From positions 1-8,446 of the forward strand of contig JAPHRL010000211.1 in the NCBI GenBank assembly GCA_026195755.1: a stretch of 8,446 bases of DNA, given 5' to 3'. Made by a program: the position numbers and the translations under genes. Origin of the DNA: Kangiella sp. Its GTDB lineage: Bacteria; Pseudomonadota; Gammaproteobacteria; Enterobacterales; Kangiellaceae. Below, in pieces: positions 1-6,227 of this stretch. Position 1 is the first letter of the stretch. Each line of letters opens with the position of its first letter. Under the pieces are notes generated by a model. The model was given only the letters and a program-made list of their open reading frames with translations. It did not search any database and was not told the DNA's origin.

Positions 1-684
1 AAGTCTGCTATTGTTTGTAACTTAACGACACAAATTCCCCATCAAAACTGTGCTTATGAGCGCTTCACAAAAGATGGGCCACTAGCCTTATTGCCCTTAA
101 CCCATAACCGCATGGCGCTGGTCTGGTCAAAGCCGACAAAACAAGCTGAAGCAATGCTTGAACTTGATGAATCTACATTTTGTCACCGGCTAGAAGAAAC
201 CTTTGGTGCCCGTCTCGGCAGGATTACCAAGGTCGGCGTCAGAAAAACGTTTCCTCTGATACAACTCAAAGCAGAAACCCTTTTTCGAGGGCGCTGCGTT
301 TTAATTGGTAATGCAGCCCAATCTCTTCACCCCATTGCAGGACAGGGTTTTAATCTTGGTCTGCGCGATGTGGCTGAGCTAACGCAGGTGCTAGCCAGCG
401 TAAAACAAAGTTGTAGAAGTGATCATAAAGCATTGATGTGGCAGATAGGTTCGCACCAGGTACTCAGACAATATCAGCGAACAAGACAAGCTGACCGAGA
501 ACAAACCTTATGGGTAACAGAATCTTTGGCACGCCTGTTTAGCAACCAGTGGTTACCACTTTCGGTGAGCCGAAATTTGTTATTAAAAGCGATGGATATC
601 ACACCGGTAGCTAAAAACGTGTTTGCCAATCAGGCTATGGGTTTTGGATTTAATAACAGTCAAATGGCGAGTCATGAAGAATAA
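1..684 (+). CDS. ubiH: 2-octaprenyl-6-methoxyphenol hydroxylase UbiH, C-terminal part (5' end outside window)
   Basis: The frame is open from base 1, so the gene begins upstream; 227 residues are present, a little over half of a typical ~390-400 aa protein. UbiH is an FAD-dependent aromatic hydroxylase of the aerobic ubiquinone pathway, acting at the inner membrane within the Ubi complex. Visible landmarks are YERFTKDGPLALLPL (about residues 19-33) and the second FAD-binding motif, GNAAQSLHPIAGQGFNLGLRD, at about residues 103-123. The GNAAQ form, rather than GDAAH, is typical of UbiH and separates it from the UbiI encoded downstream. The C-terminal stretch with QADRE and the sequence around LARLFSNQWLPL also resembles E. 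coli UbiH as I recall it. The N-terminal Rossmann GxGxxG lies outside the window. The stop overlaps the next start by 11 nt, implying co-transcription and probably coupled translation. Family assignment is confident. Confidence 0.93.
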   Translation, partial: KSAIVCNLTTQIPHQNCAYERFTKDGPLALLPLTHNRMALVWSKPTKQAEAMLELDESTFCHRLEETFGARLGRITKVGVRKTFPLIQLKAETLFRGRCVLIGNAAQSLHPIAGQGFNLGLRDVAELTQVLASVKQSCRSDHKALMWQIGSHQVLRQYQRTRQADREQTLWVTESLARLFSNQWLPLSVSRNLLLKAMDITPVAKNVFANQAMGFGFNNSQMASHEE

Positions 685-1666
685 AATTATTATATTACTG
701 ATGTTTGCTTTGGTTGTAGTGCTGGCTGTAGTTGCTTGGCAGAGTTTTATCTCGATCGATCAAGATAGAAGCGAAGAAAGTGGCAACGACGAGCTCATTA
801 TAGAGAATGCAGAAAAGCACAGCATTAAACCTGAACTAGACATAAAAGAGACTGAATATGTGCCATCAAAGGATTCGGCAACAATAGATAGTAGCGATGA
901 TACAAAACATGATATCCAAGATAAGGAGCGGGATGACGAGGGGCTTGATCCAAAACTGTGTGGGCTAGTGGAAACCTATGATGATTGGCAGAAAACTTCA
1001 ACGGGTTATACGTCGCAAAAATTAATTGATGAAATTAGGAGCTGGGGTGATAAGCGAGGCTATTTTGAAATGGAATACAATGGTAGCCAGATGCAAATCA
1101 AAAAAACGTCGGATTACGACTATTACGAAACTCAAGACTTACAGCAAATGGCGGACGCGGGTGATTCGATTGCTAATGTTAAAATGGCCTACCGATTGTT
1201 TTTGCAGGGTGATGAAGCTGCGTTAGAAGAGGCGCAGCCTTATTGCGAGCGTGCAATTATTGATGGCTATTCGGCAATGCATGGCTGCGTTATTACTTAT
1301 CTAAATAATTTGCTGGCCCATCATGAAAATCAGGAAGATCCGGACTTGGAACGGATTAAAGAATTAGAGCTTGAGTCTCTCGCCTGGAAAGAGATGTATA
1401 AGTTAAGAAATGATCCTTTAGGCGAAATAATGTTTGATAGTTCAATGTCGACAGTAGAAGGGGTTGAGGTTACTGACGAAGAGATTGAACAAAGAGCTGA
1501 TGCCTTGTATCGGGATTTGGCTAAGAAGCGAATTAATTTAGGTTTAGGCCCATTTATTGATACCAAAGCTCCGGATGTGATTGTCTATGCAGTGAATCAC
1601 GGGGTTAACGAAAAGGACATTGAAAGATGCTTCGAGAGTAACCGACCGGGAGAAGAGACCCAGTGA
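674..1666 (+). CDS. unnamed membrane-anchored periplasmic protein with Sel1-like motif and four cysteines (paralog A)
   Basis: I do not recognise a named family. The protein has 330 residues. Residues 1-24 are a Lys-start hydrophobic helix with no clear cleavage site, so it is probably an inner-membrane anchor with the rest in the periplasm. Residues 29-92 are a charged Asp/Glu/Ser/Lys-rich linker, likely disordered. The globular part starts near LCGLVETYDDW (95-105). It contains TDYDYYET-like sequence (about 145-153) and one Sel1/TPR-like helical hairpin at about 157-207 (MADAGDSIANVKMAYRLF, then PYCERAIIDGYSA). Its only cysteines are C96, C191, C205 and C319, all matched in the next gene, which suggests disulfides. 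ATG 674 is chosen because it gives a proper signal-anchor; an in-frame start at 623 would put a poor, non-membrane extension before it. The gene lies inside the ubi operon, overlapping ubiH by 11 nt. A direct role in quinone synthesis is unproven. Confidence 0.8.
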   Translation: MKNKIIILLMFALVVVLAVVAWQSFISIDQDRSEESGNDELIIENAEKHSIKPELDIKETEYVPSKDSATIDSSDDTKHDIQDKERDDEGLDPKLCGLVETYDDWQKTSTGYTSQKLIDEIRSWGDKRGYFEMEYNGSQMQIKKTSDYDYYETQDLQQMADAGDSIANVKMAYRLFLQGDEAALEEAQPYCERAIIDGYSAMHGCVITYLNNLLAHHENQEDPDLERIKELELESLAWKEMYKLRNDPLGEIMFDSSMSTVEGVEVTDEEIEQRADALYRDLAKKRINLGLGPFIDTKAPDVIVYAVNHGVNEKDIERCFESNRPGEETQ

Positions 1667-1705
1667 TGAATGGTGAAATTAGAGTATTGAGTATTAAAGA
1701 AGCAT

Positions 1706-2542
1706 ATGAAAACACACTCAGTAAAATATAATTTTGCTTTAGTTGTTGTCGGGCTATTGCTCGGCTTGATGTCCAATTCTATTGCTGCAAAACATGCTGA
1801 GGTGAAAGTAGAGGCGGGACAAGAACTCTATCCCGATCTGTGTGAGAAAGTTGCTGGGTACGATGATTGGAGATTGGTTCGTGAGCAATGGGTTTCCGAA
1901 AGATACGATTTGGAACGCTTCAACTGGAGAGCGGCAAAGGGCTATCCAGTTAAAGATTCAAAGTTTTATGAAAGAACCGACTACGATCAATACTCTACGG
2001 AAACTCTGATGCGATTGGCACAGGATGGTGATAAGGCAGCTAATTTAGAGTTAGCACAGCGTAATTACTATTTCCGATCTGGGAGTCTAAGTAATGCCGA
2101 ACCTTATTGTTATATGGCAGTAGTAGATGGTTTTAGCGGCATAACCAGTTGTATGATCAGTAGCTACGGTGAGAAAGTGGTTAAGCAGATGGCTAAAGAT
2201 CAGGGCAAACAATCTGATCAGGAATTTAAACTGAGATTAGAACTGCTTGGCTGGATTGAATATAGCCTAGGTTTGGATGATCTTTTCGCTCAGCGATTTG
2301 CTGAAATTTTAAAACCAGGTTACCAACGTGATGATATTAGTCAGGCTATGATAAGCGAATCAGCTGCAGCTATTCGCAAAAAAATTTATAAAACACGCAG
2401 TCAGCGTAAACAATACAAAGAAACATTAACCGTAGATATTGAGCAAGAAATGCCAATACTGTGGCGCTACCTGGAACAAAATAAACTTGAAGAGCAGGCC
2501 ATTAATAGCTGTTTACAAGAGAGTCAATATGCAAAGCAGTAA
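1706..2542 (+). CDS. unnamed exported protein with Sel1-like motif and four cysteines (paralog B)
   Basis: This 278-residue protein is a diverged paralog of the one encoded just upstream. A signal peptide (residues 1-28, hydrophobic core 9-22, cleavage likely after SIAA) replaces the membrane anchor, and the long acidic linker is absent. Shared landmarks in order are LCEKVAGYDDW (45-55), W74 with KGY (78-80), TDYDQYSTETLMRLAQDGD (91-109), the Sel1-like helices with PYCYMAVVDGFSG (133-145), SC (148-149) and a C-terminal cysteine at 269. The cysteines are C46, C135, C149 and C269; the 14-residue step between the middle two equals that of paralog A. The start follows AAAGAAG by about 4 nt and sits 39 nt after the previous stop. 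The 3' end overlaps ubiI by 14 nt. Function is unknown; soluble and periplasmic is the best inference. A scaffold or partner of its membrane-bound paralog is one possibility. Confidence 0.82.
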   Translation: MKTHSVKYNFALVVVGLLLGLMSNSIAAKHAEVKVEAGQELYPDLCEKVAGYDDWRLVREQWVSERYDLERFNWRAAKGYPVKDSKFYERTDYDQYSTETLMRLAQDGDKAANLELAQRNYYFRSGSLSNAEPYCYMAVVDGFSGITSCMISSYGEKVVKQMAKDQGKQSDQEFKLRLELLGWIEYSLGLDDLFAQRFAEILKPGYQRDDISQAMISESAAAIRKKIYKTRSQRKQYKETLTVDIEQEMPILWRYLEQNKLEEQAINSCLQESQYAKQ

Positions 2543-3722
2543 CACAGACTTTGATCTCATTATTGTTGGTGGTGGCATGGTTGGGTTGGCTTTGGCCGCG
2601 CGACTGGCACGAACGCAACTTAAAATAGCCATCATAGATCCCAAGCCTGTGGTAATGAGCTGGGATAACAGTAAATTTGATCTTCGTGTTAGTGCGATAA
2701 CGCGTGCCAGCCAGCAGTTACTGGATGAGATCGGCGCATGGGATTTTATTGAACAGGTTGAAAAAACGGCTTACCAAAGAATGTATGTGTGGGATGGTGA
2801 AGCCAGTCGTGGAAGCATTGAGTTTGATGCTAATCTGTTGGCTGAACCGAACCTGGGGCACATTATAGAAAATAGAGTATTACGTCGCAGTCTATTTCAA
2901 GCAATAAAACCTTATCGGAACGTGCAGTTTTTCGATCAACAAAAATGCGCCAAGGTGACCTATCAACCTGAGCAAGCGATCATTGAGCTTGCCGATGGAA
3001 AGAGCATATCTTCAAAACTGCTAGTCGCTGCTGATGGTGCCATGTCATGGCTGAGGAAAAACAGTGGTATCGAAATTAAGCAAAAACCTTATGGCCATAA
3101 AGCCATTGTTGCCACCATCAAAACTGAAAAGCCACATCAGGACACTGCCTGGCAGCGCTTTGACCATAATGGCCCATTAGCATTTTTACCATTAACCGAT
3201 GAACATCATTGCTCAATCGTTTGGTCAGTCAAAAGTAACTATGCCGATCAATTGGTGGCGCTAGATGACAAAGAATTTTTGCAGCGACTCGAGCAGACAT
3301 TTGAGTTCACACTTGGGCAGTGCCTGGAAACCAGTCAGCGAGTAGCATTCCCATTAATAGAGCGTACTGCCGAATGCTTGGTCAAAGACCGAATCGCATT
3401 AATTGGTGATGCAGCCCACACGATACATCCATTGGCAGGTCAAGGCGTTAACCTCGGCTTCAGCGATGTTGAAGAACTTGCGCAAACTATTGAGAAAAGC
3501 CATGGAAAACAACAAGACATTGGTCTGAAAAGAAATTTGCGACCTTACGAGCGAGCGCGCAAAGGTGAAATTTTTATGATGCAAAAAGCCATGCAGGGTT
3601 TTAAGCTAATGTTCGAACAGGAAACACCTGTTATTCAGATGATGAGAAGTTTTGGTCTAGCAACCACCAACAAACACCCAATCCTGAAACAGAAATTAAT
3701 AAAACAGGCGATGGGATTATAA
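2529..3722 (+). CDS. ubiI: 2-octaprenylphenol 5-hydroxylase UbiI (VisC family FAD monooxygenase)
   Basis: UbiI performs the C5 hydroxylation of the polyprenylphenol ring in aerobic ubiquinone synthesis. The 397-residue length is normal for the family. Seen in order are the N-terminal Rossmann motif IIVGGGMVGLALAARL (11-26), LRVSAITRAS (52-61), GHIIENRVLRRSLF (110-123), the DG motif around VAADGAMSWLR (167-176), AFLPLTDEHHCSIVWS (218-233) and the second FAD motif LIGDAAHTIHPLAGQGVNLG (291-310). The GDAAHTIHP form, the LRVSAI stretch and the C-terminal LIKQAMGL favour UbiI over UbiH or UbiF. ATG 2529 is chosen because AAGAGAG lies 5 nt upstream and the protein then begins just before the Rossmann strand; an in-frame start at 2439 would add 30 unlikely residues deep inside the upstream gene. 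The start overlaps that gene by 14 nt, indicating coupling. UbiH and UbiI are themselves paralogs. Confidence 0.95.
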   Translation: MQSSNTDFDLIIVGGGMVGLALAARLARTQLKIAIIDPKPVVMSWDNSKFDLRVSAITRASQQLLDEIGAWDFIEQVEKTAYQRMYVWDGEASRGSIEFDANLLAEPNLGHIIENRVLRRSLFQAIKPYRNVQFFDQQKCAKVTYQPEQAIIELADGKSISSKLLVAADGAMSWLRKNSGIEIKQKPYGHKAIVATIKTEKPHQDTAWQRFDHNGPLAFLPLTDEHHCSIVWSVKSNYADQLVALDDKEFLQRLEQTFEFTLGQCLETSQRVAFPLIERTAECLVKDRIALIGDAAHTIHPLAGQGVNLGFSDVEELAQTIEKSHGKQQDIGLKRNLRPYERARKGEIFMMQKAMQGFKLMFEQETPVIQMMRSFGLATTNKHPILKQKLIKQAMGL

Positions 3723-3735
3723 AAGGGAGTGTTTT

Positions 3736-4212
3736 ATGAAGTTTATCTTACCATTCATTATGTTACTTATTTCTCAGGGACTTTTTGCAGCAGAGTTAAG
3801 CCCTGTAAAAGATGCAAAGGATCCAATTTCTAAGGTAAAAGAATCGCAGAGAGAAATGTTTATTGGAGAGTGGATGTCGGTTCAGAAGACAGAAAATGGA
3901 CATATCACGAAAGCCATTACTAAGCGAGCTGCTGACGGCAATTATACGATCAGCTTTAAGCTTTATTCTGAAAAGGGTGCTCTGATCTTTAAACAGGAAG
4001 AGTTTGGTTTATGGGGAGTTTCGGGTGGAATATATTTTACAATATTCCAGGGTAAGCTCGAAGATAACAAGCCAGTCACCTCTGACCCAAACAATGATAA
4101 TAACTATGACGCTTACAAAATTTTAAAAGCATCGAGGCAAGAACTGGTATACCAAAGCCTTTCTTCTGGCGATATATATACCTATAAGAAAGTAGAGAGC
4201 GATAACATCTGA
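3736..4212 (+). CDS. small exported protein of unknown function, possibly beta-rich (lipocalin-like)
   Basis: I do not recognise a named family. The protein has 158 residues with a clear signal peptide: K2, hydrophobic residues 3-17, and likely cleavage after LFA (residue 18). There is no cysteine, so it is neither a lipoprotein nor disulfide-bonded. The mature part has alternating strands and turns: FIGEWMSV (42-49), KRAADGNYTISFKLYS (63-78), EFGLWGVSGGIYFTIF (89-104), NYDAYKIL (123-130) and SGDIYTYKKV (144-153). This pattern suggests a small beta-sheet or calycin-like fold in the periplasm, which is inference only. A strong ribosome site, AAGGGAG (3723-3729), lies 6 nt before ATG 3736. It begins 13 nt after ubiI and its stop shares one base with the next ATG, so it belongs to the same operon. 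Confidence 0.8.
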   Translation: MKFILPFIMLLISQGLFAAELSPVKDAKDPISKVKESQREMFIGEWMSVQKTENGHITKAITKRAADGNYTISFKLYSEKGALIFKQEEFGLWGVSGGIYFTIFQGKLEDNKPVTSDPNNDNNYDAYKILKASRQELVYQSLSSGDIYTYKKVESDNI

Positions 4213-4493
4213 TGTATGTTGTTATTTTTAAAGCTAAAGTTCGTCAGTTTGATGAACAATACTCTGAGATGGCAGACCGCATGCGAGAACTGGCTTTAAC
4301 AGAATTTGGCTGCCTCGAATTTAACGCCGTCACCGAAGGTGATCAGGAAATAGCGCTTTCCTACTGGCCTTCAGAAGAACATATCAAAGCCTGGAAGCAA
4401 CACCCCGAACATCTAGCCGCACAACAACTCGGCAAACAACACTGGTATGAATCCTACTCAGTGGAAATAGCAGAAATTAAGCGTTCTTATTAG
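4212..4493 (+). CDS. antibiotic biosynthesis monooxygenase (ABM) domain protein
   Basis: This 93-residue protein is one complete ABM domain, a dimeric alpha/beta ferredoxin-like barrel. The features are an N-terminal strand MYVVIFKAKV, a helix with MADRMRELAL (20-29), FGCLEFNAVTEGDQEIALSYW (32-52), and the family's characteristic helix-and-tail SEEHIKAWKQHPEHLAAQQLGKQHWYESY (54-82), ending in a VEIAEIKRSY strand. The AWKxHPEH and WYESY pieces are the most family-specific. Members include quinol and anthrone monooxygenases, haem-degrading enzymes and many uncharacterised housekeeping proteins; the sequence does not decide between them. The start ATG overlaps the preceding TGA by one base, so translation is probably coupled; GAGAG at 4195-4199 is a distant, weak ribosome site. 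Being last in a ubiquinone operon makes an oxygen- or quinone-related role plausible but unproven. Confidence 0.85.
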   Translation: MYVVIFKAKVRQFDEQYSEMADRMRELALTEFGCLEFNAVTEGDQEIALSYWPSEEHIKAWKQHPEHLAAQQLGKQHWYESYSVEIAEIKRSY

Positions 4494-4536
4494 TTATGCA
4501 ACTTCCTAGATTAATCTGCTGGCTGTCTATCGTTAT

Positions 4537-4574
4537 GTTTTACTGTTAAGTATTGGGTAAAACCCCATTTGATT
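4537..4574 (+). terminator. weak hairpin after the ubi operon, possible terminator
   Basis: Two alternative small stems lie about 45-80 nt after the last operon gene: GTTTTAC (4537-4543) with GTAAAAC (4557-4563), and TGGG (4554-4557) with CCCA (4564-4567), the latter followed by TTTGATT. The T run is short and the stems are weak, so this is only a candidate. No better terminator is visible between 4493 and 4600. Confidence 0.25.
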
Positions 4575-4778
4575 GAGCTGAGTAGTAGGCAAGACATAGC
4601 AATTCAAAACAGGACGTTTTGAATAGTAAAATTCGGGCAAGTGACCTAAGGGAATACCTTTAGGGAGATGGAACGTATTTTACGGTACCCAAGGGGGCAG
4701 ACCCTGCGTTAAGTGGCTTGGCGGAGACGAAGGAAGTTGAGCGAAGCGAGGCCTCAATCACGGGGTGGTCTTCTTTTA

Positions 4779-4800
4779 TGAAGTACATCCTTGTACTTCA
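4779..4800 (-). promoter_or_regulatory. hairpin with exact CsrA/RsmA consensus in the loop (minus strand)
   Basis: Nine-base perfect arms (TGAAGTACA/TGTACTTCA) enclose a four-base loop. Read on the minus strand, 4796 down to 4785 is GTACAAGGATGT, a 12/12 match to the in-vitro selected CsrA consensus RUACARGGAUGU, with GGA in the loop as CsrA prefers. An RNA would have to be made from the minus strand for CsrA to see it, and no minus-strand gene or promoter was identified nearby. Confidence 0.4.
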
Positions 4801-4917
4801 CCCTTCGGGCTAGCTTTGCTATTCAAAATCGATCCATACGATTTTGTGGTTACTTAGAGCAAGACAAATTTGTCGGGAACAAATTTGAACAGCAGAGCTA
4901 AGCGACGCTGGCTTCAG

Positions 4918-4939
4918 CGGAATACAGGGATGTATTCCG
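4918..4939 (+). promoter_or_regulatory. hairpin with exact CsrA/RsmA consensus in the loop (plus strand)
   Basis: Perfect arms CGGAATACA (4918-4926) and TGTATTCCG (4931-4939) enclose the loop GGGA. Bases 4922-4933, ATACAGGGATGT, match the CsrA consensus RUACARGGAUGU at 12/12 positions with GGA in the loop. It lies about 170 nt upstream of the iron-transport start and upstream of the promoter predicted there, so it would be on a different transcript unless an earlier promoter or read-through from the ubi operon exists. Confidence 0.45.
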
Positions 4940-5046
4940 TAAAAGTAACTCGCTGAGAAGCGAAATACAAAAGCAGAATACGACCATAAAATCTTGATCC
5001 ACATCATCCCCACACACCACAAACCTGAAATAATACAGTTCCCCTA

Positions 5047-5075
5047 TTGCAATACTTAATGATAATAATTATCAT
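5047..5075 (+). promoter_or_regulatory. sigma70-type promoter of the fbpAB iron operon
   Basis: A -35 like TTGCAA (5047-5052) and a -10 TATCAT (5070-5075, 5/6 to TATAAT) are separated by exactly 17 bp. Transcription would begin near 5082, giving a leader of under 40 nt before the lipoprotein start. The -10 and most of the spacer are inside the Fur box, the standard arrangement for iron repression. Confidence 0.6.
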
Positions 5076-5076
5076 T
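5058..5076. promoter_or_regulatory. Fur box (perfect 19-bp palindrome)
   Basis: AATGATAATAATTATCATT is a perfect inverted repeat around the central A at 5067. It contains the complete 7-1-7 Fur core TGATAAT-N-ATTATCA. Fe(II)-Fur bound here would cover the promoter spacer and -10 and block transcription when iron is sufficient. The downstream gene encodes an iron-binding transport protein, which fits. Confidence 0.9.
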
Positions 5077-5108
5077 TGCGAACTTCTCACGAATTTCTAA
5101 TTGGTGTT

Positions 5109-6194
5109 ATGACGATGATGAAAACATGGCTTACTGGTTTATCGGCAACTGCTCTCTTAGTATTGAGCGCCTGTTCTGATGAGTCTGCTCAATCAAATGA
5201 ATCAACAGCTCAAGCTCAGGATGCTAAAGTAGAAGCGCAAGCTCAGGACAGTAACAAAGAGATTGTGGTCTATACCTCGCGCAAAGAGCATCTGGTAAAG
5301 CCATTCTTTGAGCAATTCACTTCCGAAACCGGCATTGAAATCAATTACATTACCGATAGTGAAGCTGCTTTGATTAGCCGCCTAAAAGCTGAGGGTGAGC
5401 GTACTCCTGCTGATGTGTTCATCACTGTGGACGCCGGCAATCTGTGGTTGGCCACTCAGGAAGGTGTTTTGCAGCCAATTGAATCGGATGCTCTGGAAGC
5501 CTCTATCCCAGAAAGCTTGCAGGATCCAGAAAACCATTGGTTTGGTTTGACTGTTCGCGCACGCACTATTGTTTACAGTACCGAACGTGTTAATCCCGAA
5601 GAGTTAACCACCTATGAAGCATTAGGCGATAAGCAATGGAAGGGCCGCCTTTGTTTGCGGACCTCAAAAAAGGTTTATAATCAGTCATTGGTCGCGATGC
5701 TGATTGCACGTTATGGCGAAGAAAAGACCCAGCAAATCGTTGAAAATTGGGTTGCTAACCTGGCCTCTGATCCATTCTCCAATGACACCAAGGTTATGAA
5801 TGCCATTACCGCAGGTGTGTGTGATGTGGGGATAGTAAATACTTACTACTTTGGTCGTTTGCAAAAAGAAAACTCAGCTATCCCGCTAGCTTTATATTGG
5901 CCGGGTCAGTCTGCAGAAGGTTATGGTGTGCATGTTAATGTTTCTGGTGCCGGCATCACAAAGCATTCTGATAATAAAGAGAATGCGTTAAGATTGATTG
6001 AGTGGTTGGCTAGCGAAGAAGCGCAACAAATGTTTGCCGGCTTGAATATGGAGTATCCAGCCAACGAAAATGTTGAGCCAACCGAGGAAGTCGCGGCTTG
6101 GGGACAATTTAAAGCTGATAGCACCAATTTATCCAAGGCGGGAGAGTTGCAACCTGCTGCGGTGAAGTTAATGGACCGAGCTGGCTATAAGTAA
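5109..6194 (+). CDS. fbpA: iron(III) ABC transporter substrate-binding lipoprotein (FbpA/FutA type)
   Basis: This protein captures ferric iron outside the inner membrane and hands it to the permease encoded next. From ATG 5109 it has 361 residues. A lipoprotein signal ends in the lipobox LSAC (Cys22), so it should be lipid-anchored. A low-complexity Gln/Ala/Glu/Ser linker (23-50) contains a short repeat, AQAQD. The periplasmic-binding domain then starts with EIVVYTSRKEHLVKPFF (51-67). The family signature continues with PADVFITVDAG (100-110), WFGLTVRARTIVYS (144-157), GRLCLRTSKKVYNQSL (179-194) and NTYYFGRL (244-251). Tyr246-Tyr247 are the expected paired iron ligands. Cys182 and Cys238 are positioned for a disulfide. 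In-frame ATGs at 5115 and 5118 are also possible; GGTG at 5103-5106 is better spaced for 5115. The preceding Fur box supports iron as substrate. Confidence 0.92.
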   Translation: MTMMKTWLTGLSATALLVLSACSDESAQSNESTAQAQDAKVEAQAQDSNKEIVVYTSRKEHLVKPFFEQFTSETGIEINYITDSEAALISRLKAEGERTPADVFITVDAGNLWLATQEGVLQPIESDALEASIPESLQDPENHWFGLTVRARTIVYSTERVNPEELTTYEALGDKQWKGRLCLRTSKKVYNQSLVAMLIARYGEEKTQQIVENWVANLASDPFSNDTKVMNAITAGVCDVGIVNTYYFGRLQKENSAIPLALYWPGQSAEGYGVHVNVSGAGITKHSDNKENALRLIEWLASEEAQQMFAGLNMEYPANENVEPTEEVAAWGQFKADSTNLSKAGELQPAAVKLMDRAGYK

Positions 6195-6227
6195 AAGATT
6201 ATTGGTAAACAACTAAAAGCTAATCAT

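Larger units (their letters stand above)
4602..4963. repeat. intergenic train of short perfect hairpins with GGA/TCC loops (multi-hairpin element)
   Basis: The gap 4494-5108 has no credible gene; most of it is this structured element. Perfect hairpins, as arms/loop: 4602-4610 with 4616-4624, loop AGGAC; 4779-4787 with 4792-4800, loop TCCT; 4824-4831 with 4839-4846, loop ATCCATA; 4865-4873 with 4879-4887, loop CGGGA; 4906-4910 with 4915-4919, loop GCTT; 4918-4926 with 4931-4939, loop GGGA; 4950-4954 with 4959-4963, loop GAGA. TTGAG/CTCAA (4737-4741, 4753-4757) is a weaker stem. GTTACTT (4849-4855) can pair with AAGTAAC (4943-4949), and CTTAG (4853-4857) with CTAAG (4898-4902), allowing a multibranched fold. 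Every long-armed hairpin carries GGA in its loop on one strand or the other. It could be a dispersed intergenic repeat, a structured RNA, or both; strand and expression cannot be told from sequence. Confidence 0.6.

Noticed and set aside
1330..1566. 78-residue minus-strand frame opposite paralog A
   Set aside because: It is antisense to a gene with conserved paralogous protein sequence and shows no domain of its own.
1666..1731. 21-codon ORF whose ATG overlaps the stop of paralog A and runs into paralog B
   Set aside because: It has no motif and lies mostly over the ribosome site and start of the next gene. At most it is a coupling leader; evidence is too thin to annotate.
1..3722. ubiH and ubiI as a recent duplication
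   Set aside because: They are old paralogs with distinct signatures (GNAAQ against GDAAH), both standard in gammaproteobacteria, so not a local event.
4640..4770. Fragment of tRNA, rRNA or group II intron in the GC-richer part of the gap
   Set aside because: I found no cloverleaf with T-loop and anticodon signals, no rRNA landmark and no intron domain V/VI. The segment remains unexplained apart from small stems.
4602..4963. CRISPR array
   Set aside because: Stem sequences all differ and spacing is irregular; there is no constant repeat with unique spacers, and no cas genes are present.
4819..5022. 67-residue minus-strand reading frame in the intergenic gap
   Set aside because: It runs through four perfect hairpins of the repeat element, has no ribosome site and shows no recognisable protein motif; the open frame is best explained by the repeat sequence.
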